Source: CAWIUB01 sp963839175 (lineage in GTDB: Bacteria > Actinomycetota > Actinomycetes > Mycobacteriales > Jatrophihabitantaceae). From it: 64,000 nt of DNA. Of the stretch, positions 26,424 through 34,465 are shown piece after piece. The notes beneath the pieces are model-generated. The model had not been told where the DNA came from. It searched no databases and saw only the letters and a program-made list of their open reading frames with translations. Position 1 is the stretch's first letter. Each line of letters starts with the position of its first letter. A program made the translations under genes and the position numbers. The stretch spans positions 186,001 through 250,000 of the forward strand of contig CAWIUB010000010.1 of assembly GCA_963839175.1 (NCBI GenBank), given 5' to 3'.

Positions 26424-27547
26424 TGGGGGTATCCATCTGACCGGACTATGCTGGTCGCAGGCCTGGCTGGCGCCAGGGTCTTCCGGCTGGAGGCCGCTCC
26501 AGGCTCGGTGGGTGACCGCGTCCGCCGGGCAGGATAGGTGGCACGTTCTTGGGTGAGGCGTCAACGACGAGTTCGCGGTAGCGCACCGGGTCGTGGGCGA
26601 CTGCGAGTTCGAGCACCCGGTAGAAGACCAGCCCGCGGCTGCGGGAACGGCGGCGGTTGAAGCGGAACACGAACTCGTCGAGGTAGCTCTGCAGGTGGGC
26701 GTCGTCGATCGAGCCCTGGTGCGTGCCGAGCAGCCACCGCTTGGCCAGGGAGGCCACCCGGTGTACGCCGGGCAGCAGCGCGCCCGGGTCTTCCCCGCGG
26801 GCGCGAGCGGCCCGTTGACTGCGCCGGTCACGGGTGTAGCCCAGCTTGTCGATGCCGGCGTAGCCCTGCCACGCGTCGGTGATGACCGTGGCGCCCGGCT
26901 CGACGTGCTCGATGACAAACGGGTGTAGGGCGGCGGCGGAGGCGTTCGGGAGGATCTTCATGCGGCAGCGACCGTAGCCGCGGGGTTCTTTGACCTCGAT
27001 CGCCACGCCGACCAAGGACTTCTTGCCTCTGGCCCGCCCACCCCGCAACCCGGGCTCCTCGCCGCCGATGTAGGTCTCATCCACCTCGACCGTGCCGGTC
27101 AGCCGGTCCCGGCCCGGCCGCACCAGCACCGACCGCAGCCGGTGCAGCATCGCCCAAGCGGTCTGGTAGGAGCCGATCTCGAGGGCCCGCTGCAGGCTCT
27201 GCGCGGAGACGCCGTCCTTGGCGGTGGCGAACATCCAACACGCGGTGAACCACACTGTCAGCGGTGTCCGACGGCGGTCGAACAGCGTCCCCGCCGTCAC
27301 CGAGGTCCGAGCACCACACGCCCCGCACTTGTAGCGGCCATCCGCAGTCGACCACCCGCCAGGCGACCCGCAGCGTGAGCACACGAACCCGTCCGGCCAC
27401 CGCAGCCACGCCAGGTAGTCCAGGCAGTTCTCATCCGTGCCAAACCAGGACTGAAACTCCCCGACCGAGCGCGGGTAGTGCACGCCAGCCCGCAGCTGAG
27501 GCACAGTCACATCAGCAGGCTAGTCCGGTCAGATGGATACCCCCAAC
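26424..27547 (-). mobile_element. IS1595-family insertion sequence
   Basis: A complete element of about 1.12 kb: one transposase gene between perfect 26-bp inverted repeats at 26423-26448 and 27521-27546 (inner part GGGGGTATCCATCTGACC). The octamer AGGAAGCT occurs immediately before the left end (26416-26423) and at 27548-27555, consistent with the 8-bp target duplication of this family. It lies against the stop codon of the dehydrogenase gene, so it probably inserted between that gene and the Asp-box gene. Intact ends and frame suggest a recent insertion. Confidence 0.92.
26446..27510 (-). CDS. IS1595-family (ISXO2-like) DDE transposase
   Basis: A 354-residue transposase. An N-terminal zinc ribbon (FVCSRCGSPGG ... 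YKCGACGART) precedes the ISXO2-like catalytic domain with GTVEVDETYIGGEE (first Asp and Glu region) and TVITDAWQGYAGID (second Asp). The third catalytic position is probably the N/H-rich SRGLVFYRVLEL region, after DEFVFRFNRRRS. The reading frame is uninterrupted, so the enzyme may be active. Confidence 0.92.
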   Translation of the reverse strand: MTVPQLRAGVHYPRSVGEFQSWFGTDENCLDYLAWLRWPDGFVCSRCGSPGGWSTADGRYKCGACGARTSVTAGTLFDRRRTPLTVWFTACWMFATAKDGVSAQSLQRALEIGSYQTAWAMLHRLRSVLVRPGRDRLTGTVEVDETYIGGEEPGLRGGRARGKKSLVGVAIEVKEPRGYGRCRMKILPNASAAALHPFVIEHVEPGATVITDAWQGYAGIDKLGYTRDRRSQRAARARGEDPGALLPGVHRVASLAKRWLLGTHQGSIDDAHLQSYLDEFVFRFNRRRSRSRGLVFYRVLELAVAHDPVRYRELVVDASPKNVPPILPGGRGHPPSLERPPAGRPWRQPGLRPA

Positions 27548-27553
27548 AGGAAG

Positions 27554-28522
27554 CTAATCCCCCGGCACCACAGTGATGACGACGTTGCCGACCTTCTGCC
27601 CGGTCTCGACATACCGGTAGGCCTCGACGATCTGCTCGAGCGGGTAGCGCCGGTCGACCACAGGACGGAACTGTCCTGAAGCGATGCGTTCGCGCAGGTA
27701 CTCGACGATCTCCTGGTTCTCGATTGGCAGCGGCAGCATGACCCGCCGACCACGAGCCAGCCGCGTCACCACCGGCAGAACGGCATTCTGGGACCACGGT
27801 CCGAGGTCGGTCGTCAGGTACAGGCCGCGCCGCTTCAGCACCGGGCGGCACCGTCCGATCGAGCTCTTTCCGACCGCGTCAAAGACGACGTCGTACTGAT
27901 GGTCGTCCTGCGTGAAGTCCTCGGCGTCGCGGTCGATGACTCGGTCGGCGCCCAACCCGCGCACGAGCTCGACATGCGCTGACCCACACACGGCACTCAC
28001 CCGCGCACCGAGGTCCGCCAGCAGCTGGACGGCGGCGCTGCCGATCGCGCCCGTCGCACCGTTGACGAGCACATCCTGGCCGGCGCCGATCCCAGCCTTC
28101 CTGATGACGGACAGGGCATAGTGCGCACCCTCAGTGCCCGGAGCGACGTCCTCAAAGGACCGATCGGCGGGGACTGCCGCGATCGGCCCGTCCGCCGAGA
28201 TCGACACGAGCTCGGCGTGGGCGCCGAACCGCGGGCTGTAGCCGAAAACCCGGTCTCCGGCTGAGAAGCGTGTCACCCTCGGGCCCACGGACTCGACGAC
28301 CCCAGCGAACTCGTTGCCGAGGATCATCGTTCGAGGCCGGACGATCCCGGTGAACGCGCGGATGAAGAACGGCTTCGCGGCGCGGGTGCCGCAGTCGGTA
28401 CGGTTCACAGTCGTCGCGTGCACCGCGACCCGCACGTCGCCGAGACCGACCTCCGGTGCTGGCACATCGGTGATACGCACGACCTCAGGCGGCCCGTACC
28501 CCGTCCGCACGGCCGCCCTCAT
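27554..28522 (-). CDS. NAD(P)-dependent quinone-oxidoreductase-like dehydrogenase (MDR family)
   Basis: A 322-residue medium-chain dehydrogenase/reductase. The N-terminal GroES-like fold (MRAAVRTGYGPPEVVRITDV) is followed by a Rossmann fold with DVLVNGATGAIGSAAVQLLA near residues 140-160. The catalytic-zinc cysteine and structural four-Cys loop are absent, which points to the zinc-independent quinone oxidoreductase/enoyl reductase branch. ATG 28522 gives a protein of normal length; the longer open frame upstream has no family similarity. The stop lies next to the insertion sequence. Confidence 0.88.
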   Translation of the reverse strand: MRAAVRTGYGPPEVVRITDVPAPEVGLGDVRVAVHATTVNRTDCGTRAAKPFFIRAFTGIVRPRTMILGNEFAGVVESVGPRVTRFSAGDRVFGYSPRFGAHAELVSISADGPIAAVPADRSFEDVAPGTEGAHYALSVIRKAGIGAGQDVLVNGATGAIGSAAVQLLADLGARVSAVCGSAHVELVRGLGADRVIDRDAEDFTQDDHQYDVVFDAVGKSSIGRCRPVLKRRGLYLTTDLGPWSQNAVLPVVTRLARGRRVMLPLPIENQEIVEYLRERIASGQFRPVVDRRYPLEQIVEAYRYVETGQKVGNVVITVVPGD

Positions 28523-28883
28523 GGCGCGAATCGTAATCGCCCCTGGAGAAACCAAAGGCCAGTGACTGAACTCAGGTTGCGGACGCCGGGGATCAGCATC
28601 ACCGCTCCTCCGCGCCGGGTTCGTGGACCACGACGTCCGGACATGGCCGCGATCCGTGCGCTGTCCGGTCGGGGATCCCCCTACGACACGCCTATCGGCG
28701 AGTCGACCGCAGCTCAGCGCCCAGAACGACGCGGTATGCATCCGGCCAAGCCGTCGGACACACGCACCCGAATCAGCGTTCGAGCGCGGCATCAAATGCC
28801 TGCCCGCACGCGGAATCCCCGTGCGCGACAGGCCTGCCGCAGCCGGCTTTGTTCCCGCTGTCCGCAGCCACTACAACGTTAAT
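28523..28883. other. Intergenic upstream of the dehydrogenase
   Basis: No gene is supported. The dehydrogenase frame stays open upstream to 28795, but that part lacks homology. The stretch ends at the second att-like repeat. Confidence 0.5.
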
Positions 28884-28923
28884 GAACATACGGAAGTTCA
28901 CCGCCAATCAAAAACCTTGTAGC
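28884..28923. repeat. Second att-like site inside the island (copy 2 of the 40-bp repeat)
   Basis: Matches the left junction 23667-23706 at 34 of 40 positions, including TTCACCGCCA, TCAAAA and CCTTGTAGC. Its tadA-side half, read on the minus strand, encodes V-N-F-R-M-F, similar to the V-N-I-R-K-F of the target tadA. It may be the fossil junction of an integration into a different tadA allele, dividing the island into units of about 5.2 and 12.1 kb. Confidence 0.65.
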
Positions 28924-29129
28924 TCAGGAGCTATGACACGGGCGCAGCCGTTGCGATGGCGATCTCGAACACATATGAGCCCGTCTATACGGTGCTCGTG
29001 GGGCGGTCAGACGAGTGTCAACGCCTAGGCCGACGAGAAGTCAGTTGATCAAGCGAACGGAGTTAGGTCTTTGGATCGCAAAAGCGCGTCGGTCGGGTAG
29101 GAGGCTGGCGCGGTGGCGGTGATCGACGG
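28924..29129. other. Spacer between the att-like site and the group II intron
   Basis: No gene or integrase remnant is recognised here. The right end forms the 3' exon junction of the intron. Confidence 0.45.
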
Positions 29130-29217
29130 TAGGTCCCGGCGCTCGCACCCGCCGTTTCCCGCGGGCACCTTTCGCCGCCGACCCTGGCCGACGCCCCGTT
29201 TCCAGCCTCCCCCCAAA

Positions 29218-29250
29218 GAACCGTGCATGACCTACTAAGTCACACGGCTC
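29218..29250 (-). ncRNA. Group II intron domain V
   Basis: Read on the minus strand: GAGCCGTGTGAC, loop, GTCATGCACGGTTC. This folds into the 33-34-nt hairpin with the conserved AGC catalytic triad at its base and the 2-nt bulge. Domain V is the most conserved part of group II introns and here confirms the element independently of the protein. Confidence 0.88.
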
Positions 29251-29262
29251 AGCCGCACCCCT

Positions 29263-30565
29263 TCACCGGACGGCATGCGCAGGATCGTGCCGGACACTTC
29301 CCACCAGGCGGACCAGCCCCAGGCACTCGTGATCGATCAGGACCCGCAGCCCGTAGCGGCGTCCGTGGTGGCCGTGCTTGTTCGAGATGAAGCGGGCCAG
29401 CCGCTCCATCGTGAACTGGTCGAGGTCGTGGAACACCGTGGTCGAGTTCCCGTACCGGAAATAGCCACGCCATCCGATCAGGAATCGATTCAGGTTCCGC
29501 ACGACGTCCTCGACGGGCAGCATCAGCCACCGCCGGTCGGTATGCAACCGGATGCGGTCCTTGGCCCGGCCGACCGAACGGTCGGAGGGCCATCGGCTCA
29601 GAAAGTACCCGCCCTTGCGGGTAAAGCTCTCCACCCGGCGATGGTGGAAACCCAGAAACGTGAAACTCGACTTGGCCTCTCGCAGGTTCACCAGCGAGGT
29701 CTTGGCCGGAGCCAGGGACAACCCCAGCCCGGTCAGTATGCCGGTGAGCACCGCGAGCGCCTCCTCGGCCCGTTCCCGGGTCGGCGAGAGGATCACCAGA
29801 TCATCCGCGAAGCGGATGATCTGGCCCAATCGGCGGTGATCCTGCTGCCAGCTGCGATCCAGGCGGTGCAGCACACGTTCGCCATCAACGGATGATCACC
29901 CCGCCCTGAGCGGTCCCGGTCTTGGGATGGATCAAGGTCTCCCCGGTCCAGATCCCTGCCCGTAGCCACCCCATCAGCAGCTTCACCATCCGCCGGTCGC
30001 TGATCCGCTCCTCGAGAGCGGAACGCAACACCTCCGGCCGGATCGAATCGAAGAAGCTGGCGATGTCGGCGTCCACCACCCAGGTCCTGCCCCCGTTGAC
30101 CCCTACCCGGATCGCCTCCAGCGCTTGATGCGCCGAACGCTTCGGGCGGAAACCGTAGGAGCAATCGAGGAAGTCGGCTTCGAAGATCGGTTCGCAGACC
30201 AGCTTCGCCGCAGCCTGGACCACCCGATCACGCACAGCGGGAACCCCAAGATTTCTGGTCCCACCACTCGCTTTCGGTATGGCCACCCGCCGCACCGGCA
30301 ACGGCCGGTAGCTGCCCGCTTCAAGCTCGACGCGCAGGACGTCGAGCAACTCCTCGACTCCCTGCTCCTCGACCTGGACGATGGATACGCCATCCACCCC
30401 GGGGGCGCCACCATTGGCGGCGACCTCGAACCACGCCCTGCGTAATACGTCCGCACGGTGGACCTTGTCGTAGAGCGCGTGGAAGCGTCTGGACGGCGAC
30501 TGCTTGGCCGCCCGGTACAGCTTGTGCTGAAGATCTCGGGTCTTATCACGGGTGCCGTTAGCCAT
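29263..30565 (-). pseudogene. ltrA: Group II intron reverse transcriptase/maturase, two frameshifts
   Basis: It starts at ATG 30565 (MANGTRDKTRDLQHKLYRAA). RT domains are in order: NGGAPGVDGVSI, SYRPLPVRRVAIPKASGG, CSYGFRPKRSAHQAL, WVVDADIASFFDSI, then GTAQGGVI. At about 29892 one base is missing (I-S-P expected) and a second at about 29873 (N-V-Y-L-H expected). The frame then continues MLHRLDRSW, IRFADDLVIL (catalytic Asp pair) and the maturase X domain (FLIGWRGYFRYGN), ending RLVGSVRHDPAHAVR. No HNH domain is seen. The two deletions inactivate translation unless they are sequence errors. Confidence 0.85.
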
Positions 30566-31462
30566 CAGGCATTCACCGACCTGTCCCTTCCTCACCAAGC
30601 GTGTGATGCGGCAGGGGCCCTTCCCTCACCGGCGGTTATGTTGTCCAACCGGCTCACGCGGTACTACGGCCCCATCCGCCACCCTGCCGACTCGGCGCGA
30701 CTTCCCGTTCAGACGGTTATACGCACCGGCTGCTCCCGACCACCGCACGATCGGGGTCGACGAGGGCTTCCCCAATTCCCGTGCCCACCTTCTGCCCATC
30801 CCACTCCCCCTACCCCGGGGGGTTCCTCAGCGCCTGCAACTCCAGGTCTTCAGCGCCTTCCATGGCCTTCGCCGTGATTTCAGCGGCTCGGCACCCCCTT
30901 GTCCCCTGACGGGGTTAGCCTCACGAGGCTGCAGGATTCGCGTCATGCTGCGGGCTGGACAGTCGCTCCCCCCGAAGGGGCTTTCGACACTGCGCTTCGA
31001 CGCCGGGCGTTTCCCCCCGACGCCGGCAGCCTGCTACCGGGCCTCCTGGCAGCTACCCGGACCGGACTCACACCGGCTGGCGGACACGAGCTTGCGCGTG
31101 AATCACCTCAACGCGACCACCTCCAAGGTCATCACGTCGCGCGCCCACGCTGCTGGGCACACGAAAGATTGACTAGGGCGCACGCGCGCTACTTACCGGA
31201 CATGCCGATGACAGCGCTGATCGGAAGTGCATGCGCATGCGATCGCGCGCATGTTTGTTCAACGAGATTTGCGCCAACGTGCGGGTGCTCGGTCAGCTGG
31301 CCGCGGATCGGCAGCTGCTGTTCGTGTGTGTCCAGCCGGCTTGCCTGCACAAACGGATCTGGCCTGGGCGTCCAGGTCCGGTGGTCCGGCGTGGTCGCCG
31401 AAGAGAATGACGATGCGTTATTGGGATGACCGCACCGGACGCGGGCGGCGGATCGTGGTTGT

Positions 31463-32167
31463 TCAAGCGCCGTGCCGTCGTGCCACAACGACGATGTTCT
31501 CGCGGCTGGTGTCGCCCTGCTCAAAAGCACAGGTCACCAGGACCAGGCGGTTGGGCACGGTGCTGTCGGAGGCCCACGACGGCAGAGACGTCGCAGCCTT
31601 CGGTGACAGTCCGATTCTTGTTATCCGGTAGGTCAGTGTGGCCGACGCCGTCGTGACGGTCACCTGATCGCCGACATGGGCGTCTTTGAGCCTGGTGAAC
31701 GAGCACAGGTGGTGATGGCACGCGTGCCCGTACACATAGCTCGTGCCGTTACTCGGCGCGGACGGGTAACTGGACTGCTTCACCCAAACCGCGGTGTTCC
31801 ATTGCTCGGCGGTGTTGTGCGGTACATCCACTGGCTCATTGCTGGCCACGCTGATCGAATCGACGTTTGATGGGATGTCGCCGGACTGTGTCGTGACGAC
31901 GAGTGAGAAGACACCGTCTGCCGACGGTGGCGCGGCCCCGTGAGGCGGAGCGGCGGGTGCGGTGGCCGCCGACCGGGGCGCGGCGTTGCCCGGCCGTGTC
32001 TGAGTCGTGCGTGCCACCGGTGGCGTGGACGACGAGGTACCCGTTGGCGGGGTCGCCGTGTTCTGGTGATCCGCCCCGGCACTGATCTTGGCGACGGTGG
32101 CTGCCGCTACCACTACAGCAGCGGCACCCACCGTCACCGCGACGCGGAGCCTACGAGTGGTTACCAC
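31463..32167 (-). CDS. Class E/F-like sortase
   Basis: A 234-residue membrane-anchored transpeptidase. An N-terminal helix (VAVTVGAAAVVVAAATVA) and a Pro/Ser/Thr linker precede the sortase barrel. Catalytic residues: His in SYVYGHACHHH (near residue 145), Cys in LVLVTCAF (near 213) and Arg in ENIVVVARR (near 230). GTG 32167 overlaps the end of the ice-binding gene; the longer open frame lies inside that gene. Co-transcription suggests that it acts on the adjacent surface protein, although that protein lacks a clear LPxTG/LAxTG signal. Confidence 0.87.
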   Translation of the reverse strand: MVTTRRLRVAVTVGAAAVVVAAATVAKISAGADHQNTATPPTGTSSSTPPVARTTQTRPGNAAPRSAATAPAAPPHGAAPPSADGVFSLVVTTQSGDIPSNVDSISVASNEPVDVPHNTAEQWNTAVWVKQSSYPSAPSNGTSYVYGHACHHHLCSFTRLKDAHVGDQVTVTTASATLTYRITRIGLSPKAATSLPSWASDSTVPNRLVLVTCAFEQGDTSRENIVVVARRHGA

Positions 32168-33128
32168 GGCGTCGTAGCCGCTGAACAGACATCGCCAATG
32201 CCGAGCCCAGCACGGCCAGCGCCACACCAAGCACGATGCTCTTCAGCGGGGATCCACCGCCCGGCTGGGTGTCACCCGACAGCCCAGGCCCCGGCACGAA
32301 CGGCGAGCTGCTGGATACCGGCGCGGAACTCGATGACCGCGCTGGCGAGGTCGTGGGGGTCGGGGTGGTGCCGCAGTTCGCTGCGGTGAAGGTGTCGTTA
32401 TCCAAGGTGACCGCACCGTTGCGCGCCAGTGCGCGGCCCTGCACTACCGCGCCTGTTTTCACCGCGATCGACGTCAACGCCATGATCGTGCCCTTGAAGG
32501 AGGATGTCGTGCCCAGCGTCGCGGAGCTGCCGACCTGCCAGAAGACGTGGCAGGCCTGGGCGGCGTTGATGACGTTGACGTGGCTGGCCGAGGCGGTGAT
32601 CAGCGTGGAGGCGATCTGGAAGATGAAGACCGCGTTCGGGTTGCCCTGACCGTTCAACGTCACGGTGCCGGTCAGCCCGAGCGGCCCGGTGGACTTGTAG
32701 ACGCCGGCAGTCAATGTCTTTCCGACCAGGTCACCGGCAACGTTGGCCGTCGGGGCGCGACCGGCTGCGTCGTTGTAGGCGATCGTCAGGTCGGATTGTG
32801 CCTGGGCGGCCTGCGCGTCACCGGCATGCGTCGCGCCGCCCACCTTGCCGGGCGGGAACCCGGTGATCGCGCTGCCGGGGCTCACCCCGAGATCCCCGCT
32901 CAGGGTGCTAGGACCAGTGTTGGTGACCGTCGTCCCGCCCAACACCGAGTAGGACCCCGCGGTGCCCAACCCCACCGGTGCCTCCGCGGCGTCTGCCTGC
33001 GACGGAACCAACAACACACCCACCAGCAGCAGAGTGCTCGTCACGGCGGCGAGCGCAACGGCCGCGGTCCACCGCCCCGCGCTGTGTCCTTCGACAGGTC
33101 TGGTCCGAACAGGATTGGCATCCACCAT
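32151..33128 (-). CDS. Ice-binding-like (DUF3494) cell-surface protein
   Basis: A 325-residue protein: signal peptide (AAVALAAVTSTLLLVGVLLV ... SQADA-AEA), then a DUF3494 beta-solenoid from about residue 50 to 250 with family segments LGTAGSYSVLGGTTVTNTG, SGDLGVSPGSAITGFPPG, PNAVFIFQIASTLITAS, CHVFWQVGSSATLG and GRALARNGAVTLDNDTF. A Ser/Thr/Pro stalk, one C-terminal transmembrane helix and an RRRG tail follow, a surface-anchor layout. Characterised members bind ice; others are adhesins, so ice activity is not proven. Confidence 0.9.
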   Translation of the reverse strand: MVDANPVRTRPVEGHSAGRWTAAVALAAVTSTLLLVGVLLVPSQADAAEAPVGLGTAGSYSVLGGTTVTNTGPSTLSGDLGVSPGSAITGFPPGKVGGATHAGDAQAAQAQSDLTIAYNDAAGRAPTANVAGDLVGKTLTAGVYKSTGPLGLTGTVTLNGQGNPNAVFIFQIASTLITASASHVNVINAAQACHVFWQVGSSATLGTTSSFKGTIMALTSIAVKTGAVVQGRALARNGAVTLDNDTFTAANCGTTPTPTTSPARSSSSAPVSSSSPFVPGPGLSGDTQPGGGSPLKSIVLGVALAVLGSALAMSVQRLRRRGNHS

Positions 33129-33547
33129 GCCGCCTTCCCACCTTCCGCCCGCCGTCCCCGACGGGAGTTCGCTACTGCCCAGCTCATCGCACCGCTGTGC
33201 GAGAACGCACGCAGGCTAGACCCCTCAAGCAGTAGACGTCCACCGGCCACGCCGGGTAGCTGCCAACGCGCGCAGACCATCCACGCGGAACTCGCCGCCA
33301 GCCCGCTCGGCTGGTAGGCGGCCGCGACCAGCAGAGTCCCGAAGAACGATCTCGCGGAACGCGTTATCGCGTTACGCCAGAAGGTGCGAGGCGGCTCGAC
33401 ACCGGCTGCTTCGCGCGCCACAAACAACGCGGGCTCGTCCTCGCGGCCGCATATTCGTGCGGACGTGGCAGCCGAGCGAAGCCTCCGCACATGCCGCGGA
33501 CCGCGCGCATTTGCCCGATAGGCATGTGGTTCGGTCTGTTCAGCGGA
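33129..33547. other. Intergenic between DUF3494 and DUF4375 genes
   Basis: No supported gene. Both neighbours are on the minus strand, so the region downstream of the DUF4375 stop must hold the promoter of the ice-binding/sortase pair. I could not identify -10/-35 boxes with confidence. Confidence 0.45.
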
Positions 33548-33937
33548 CTACCGCATCAAGTCGCGCATGACTTGGTCCAAGTCGACGGACGCCTCGAGCG
33601 CATAGAACGCTCCGCCAAGGTCGTCGAAATCGTCCGGCTCGATGCCATCGAGCGACTCTTGTCGCGCCCTCCGGTCTGCCGGGTCAGAAACGTCGATCCT
33701 GGCGAGAGCCTCGCGAACTAACGCTTCGAGGTCTCGGGCGCCTACCGCCCCGGCGGCGTCGGCTGCATCAGGCGATAGATCTCCTGCCGCGTTGAAGAGG
33801 TACTGGTGAAAGCCACCGTTGTTGACTTCGGCACGAAGCATGCCGATCGAAAGAAGCCGCCGATCGACGAGAGTCAGGCTCGACGGGTCCACGCTCGACA
33901 GCCGTTCGTATTCGCTCCACGGATCGACAGGCGTCAC
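33548..33937 (-). CDS. DUF4375 (DMP19-like) protein
   Basis: A 129-residue protein with the DUF4375 hallmark LRAEVNNGGFHQYLFNAAGD near residues 37-56, followed by helices. I chose GTG 33937 (MTPVDPWSEYERLSS), since homology begins there; the frame is open further but loses similarity and contains a Cys-rich stretch. The DMP19 prototype is a DNA-mimic protein of Neisseria, but most DUF4375 proteins are of unknown role, often beside toxins or in accessory DNA, as here next to McrBC. Confidence 0.75.
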   Translation of the reverse strand: MTPVDPWSEYERLSSVDPSSLTLVDRRLLSIGMLRAEVNNGGFHQYLFNAAGDLSPDAADAAGAVGARDLEALVREALARIDVSDPADRRARQESLDGIEPDDFDDLGGAFYALEASVDLDQVMRDLMR

Positions 33938-34465
33938 GGGCTCAGCTTGCTCCTGCCGTCCTAGCCAGCCGCACGGACATGCAGTGACAATGTGCGCCAA
34001 CAATATGGCTGGCCCAGACCTGTCGATGTCCGTGCGTGAAGGCGAATCGGCCGGTGACGATGTATGGCACAGCGTAGGCGCGAAGACCACACCAGCGTCG
34101 TAAGCCATCGCCGCCGCTGATCAATTGCATGTCAACGCCGGTCGAATTCGGATGCCGCCCCGGGGTCAGGATTCACGTGCCGCCGACACCTGTGTCCGCG
34201 GTTAGCCCGCGTTGAGGCGTTCGGGTCTGCCCCCGGCGCCCAAAGGGCGCAAGGAATCAGCAGCTTTGTGGCAGGCGGGCCGTCAATGTGTGCGCTGGCC
34301 GAGCTTTTGATCTCGGAATCTGCGGGAGGTGGGCGACGGGAGCTTGACAGCGGGTGGCCGCGCGCCGAGGTACCTAGGATCGATGCCAGCTGGGGCGCGT
34401 GGCGCCGGGGTTGGCTGTAGGTTGGTTTCTCAGGCTCGCTTTCCTGTCCCTAGTGGAGGTAGGCG
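33938..34465. other. Intergenic upstream of mcrB
   Basis: No convincing gene. The region separates the divergent DUF4375 and mcrBC genes and should contain both promoters. A consensus ribosome site GGAGGT at 34455-34460 immediately precedes mcrB. Confidence 0.45.

Larger units (their letters stand above)
29130..31183 (-). mobile_element. Group II intron with broken reverse transcriptase
   Basis: On the minus strand the element begins GTGCGCC at 31183, the consensus 5' end of bacterial group II introns. About 580 bases of structured RNA region come before the maturase gene. After the gene comes a clear domain V (29218-29250), a domain VI-like stem, and a 3' end in GACCTAC near 29130. The total length of about 2.05 kb is typical. 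The RT frame is shifted twice, so the intron is probably immobile without help. Flanking exon sequence does not belong to a recognisable gene. Confidence 0.85.

Noticed and set aside
30458..31172. Plus-strand frames over the group II intron leader
   Set aside because: They lie opposite the structured RNA of the intron. Such frames are often annotated as hypothetical proteins, but they follow RNA conservation, not coding.
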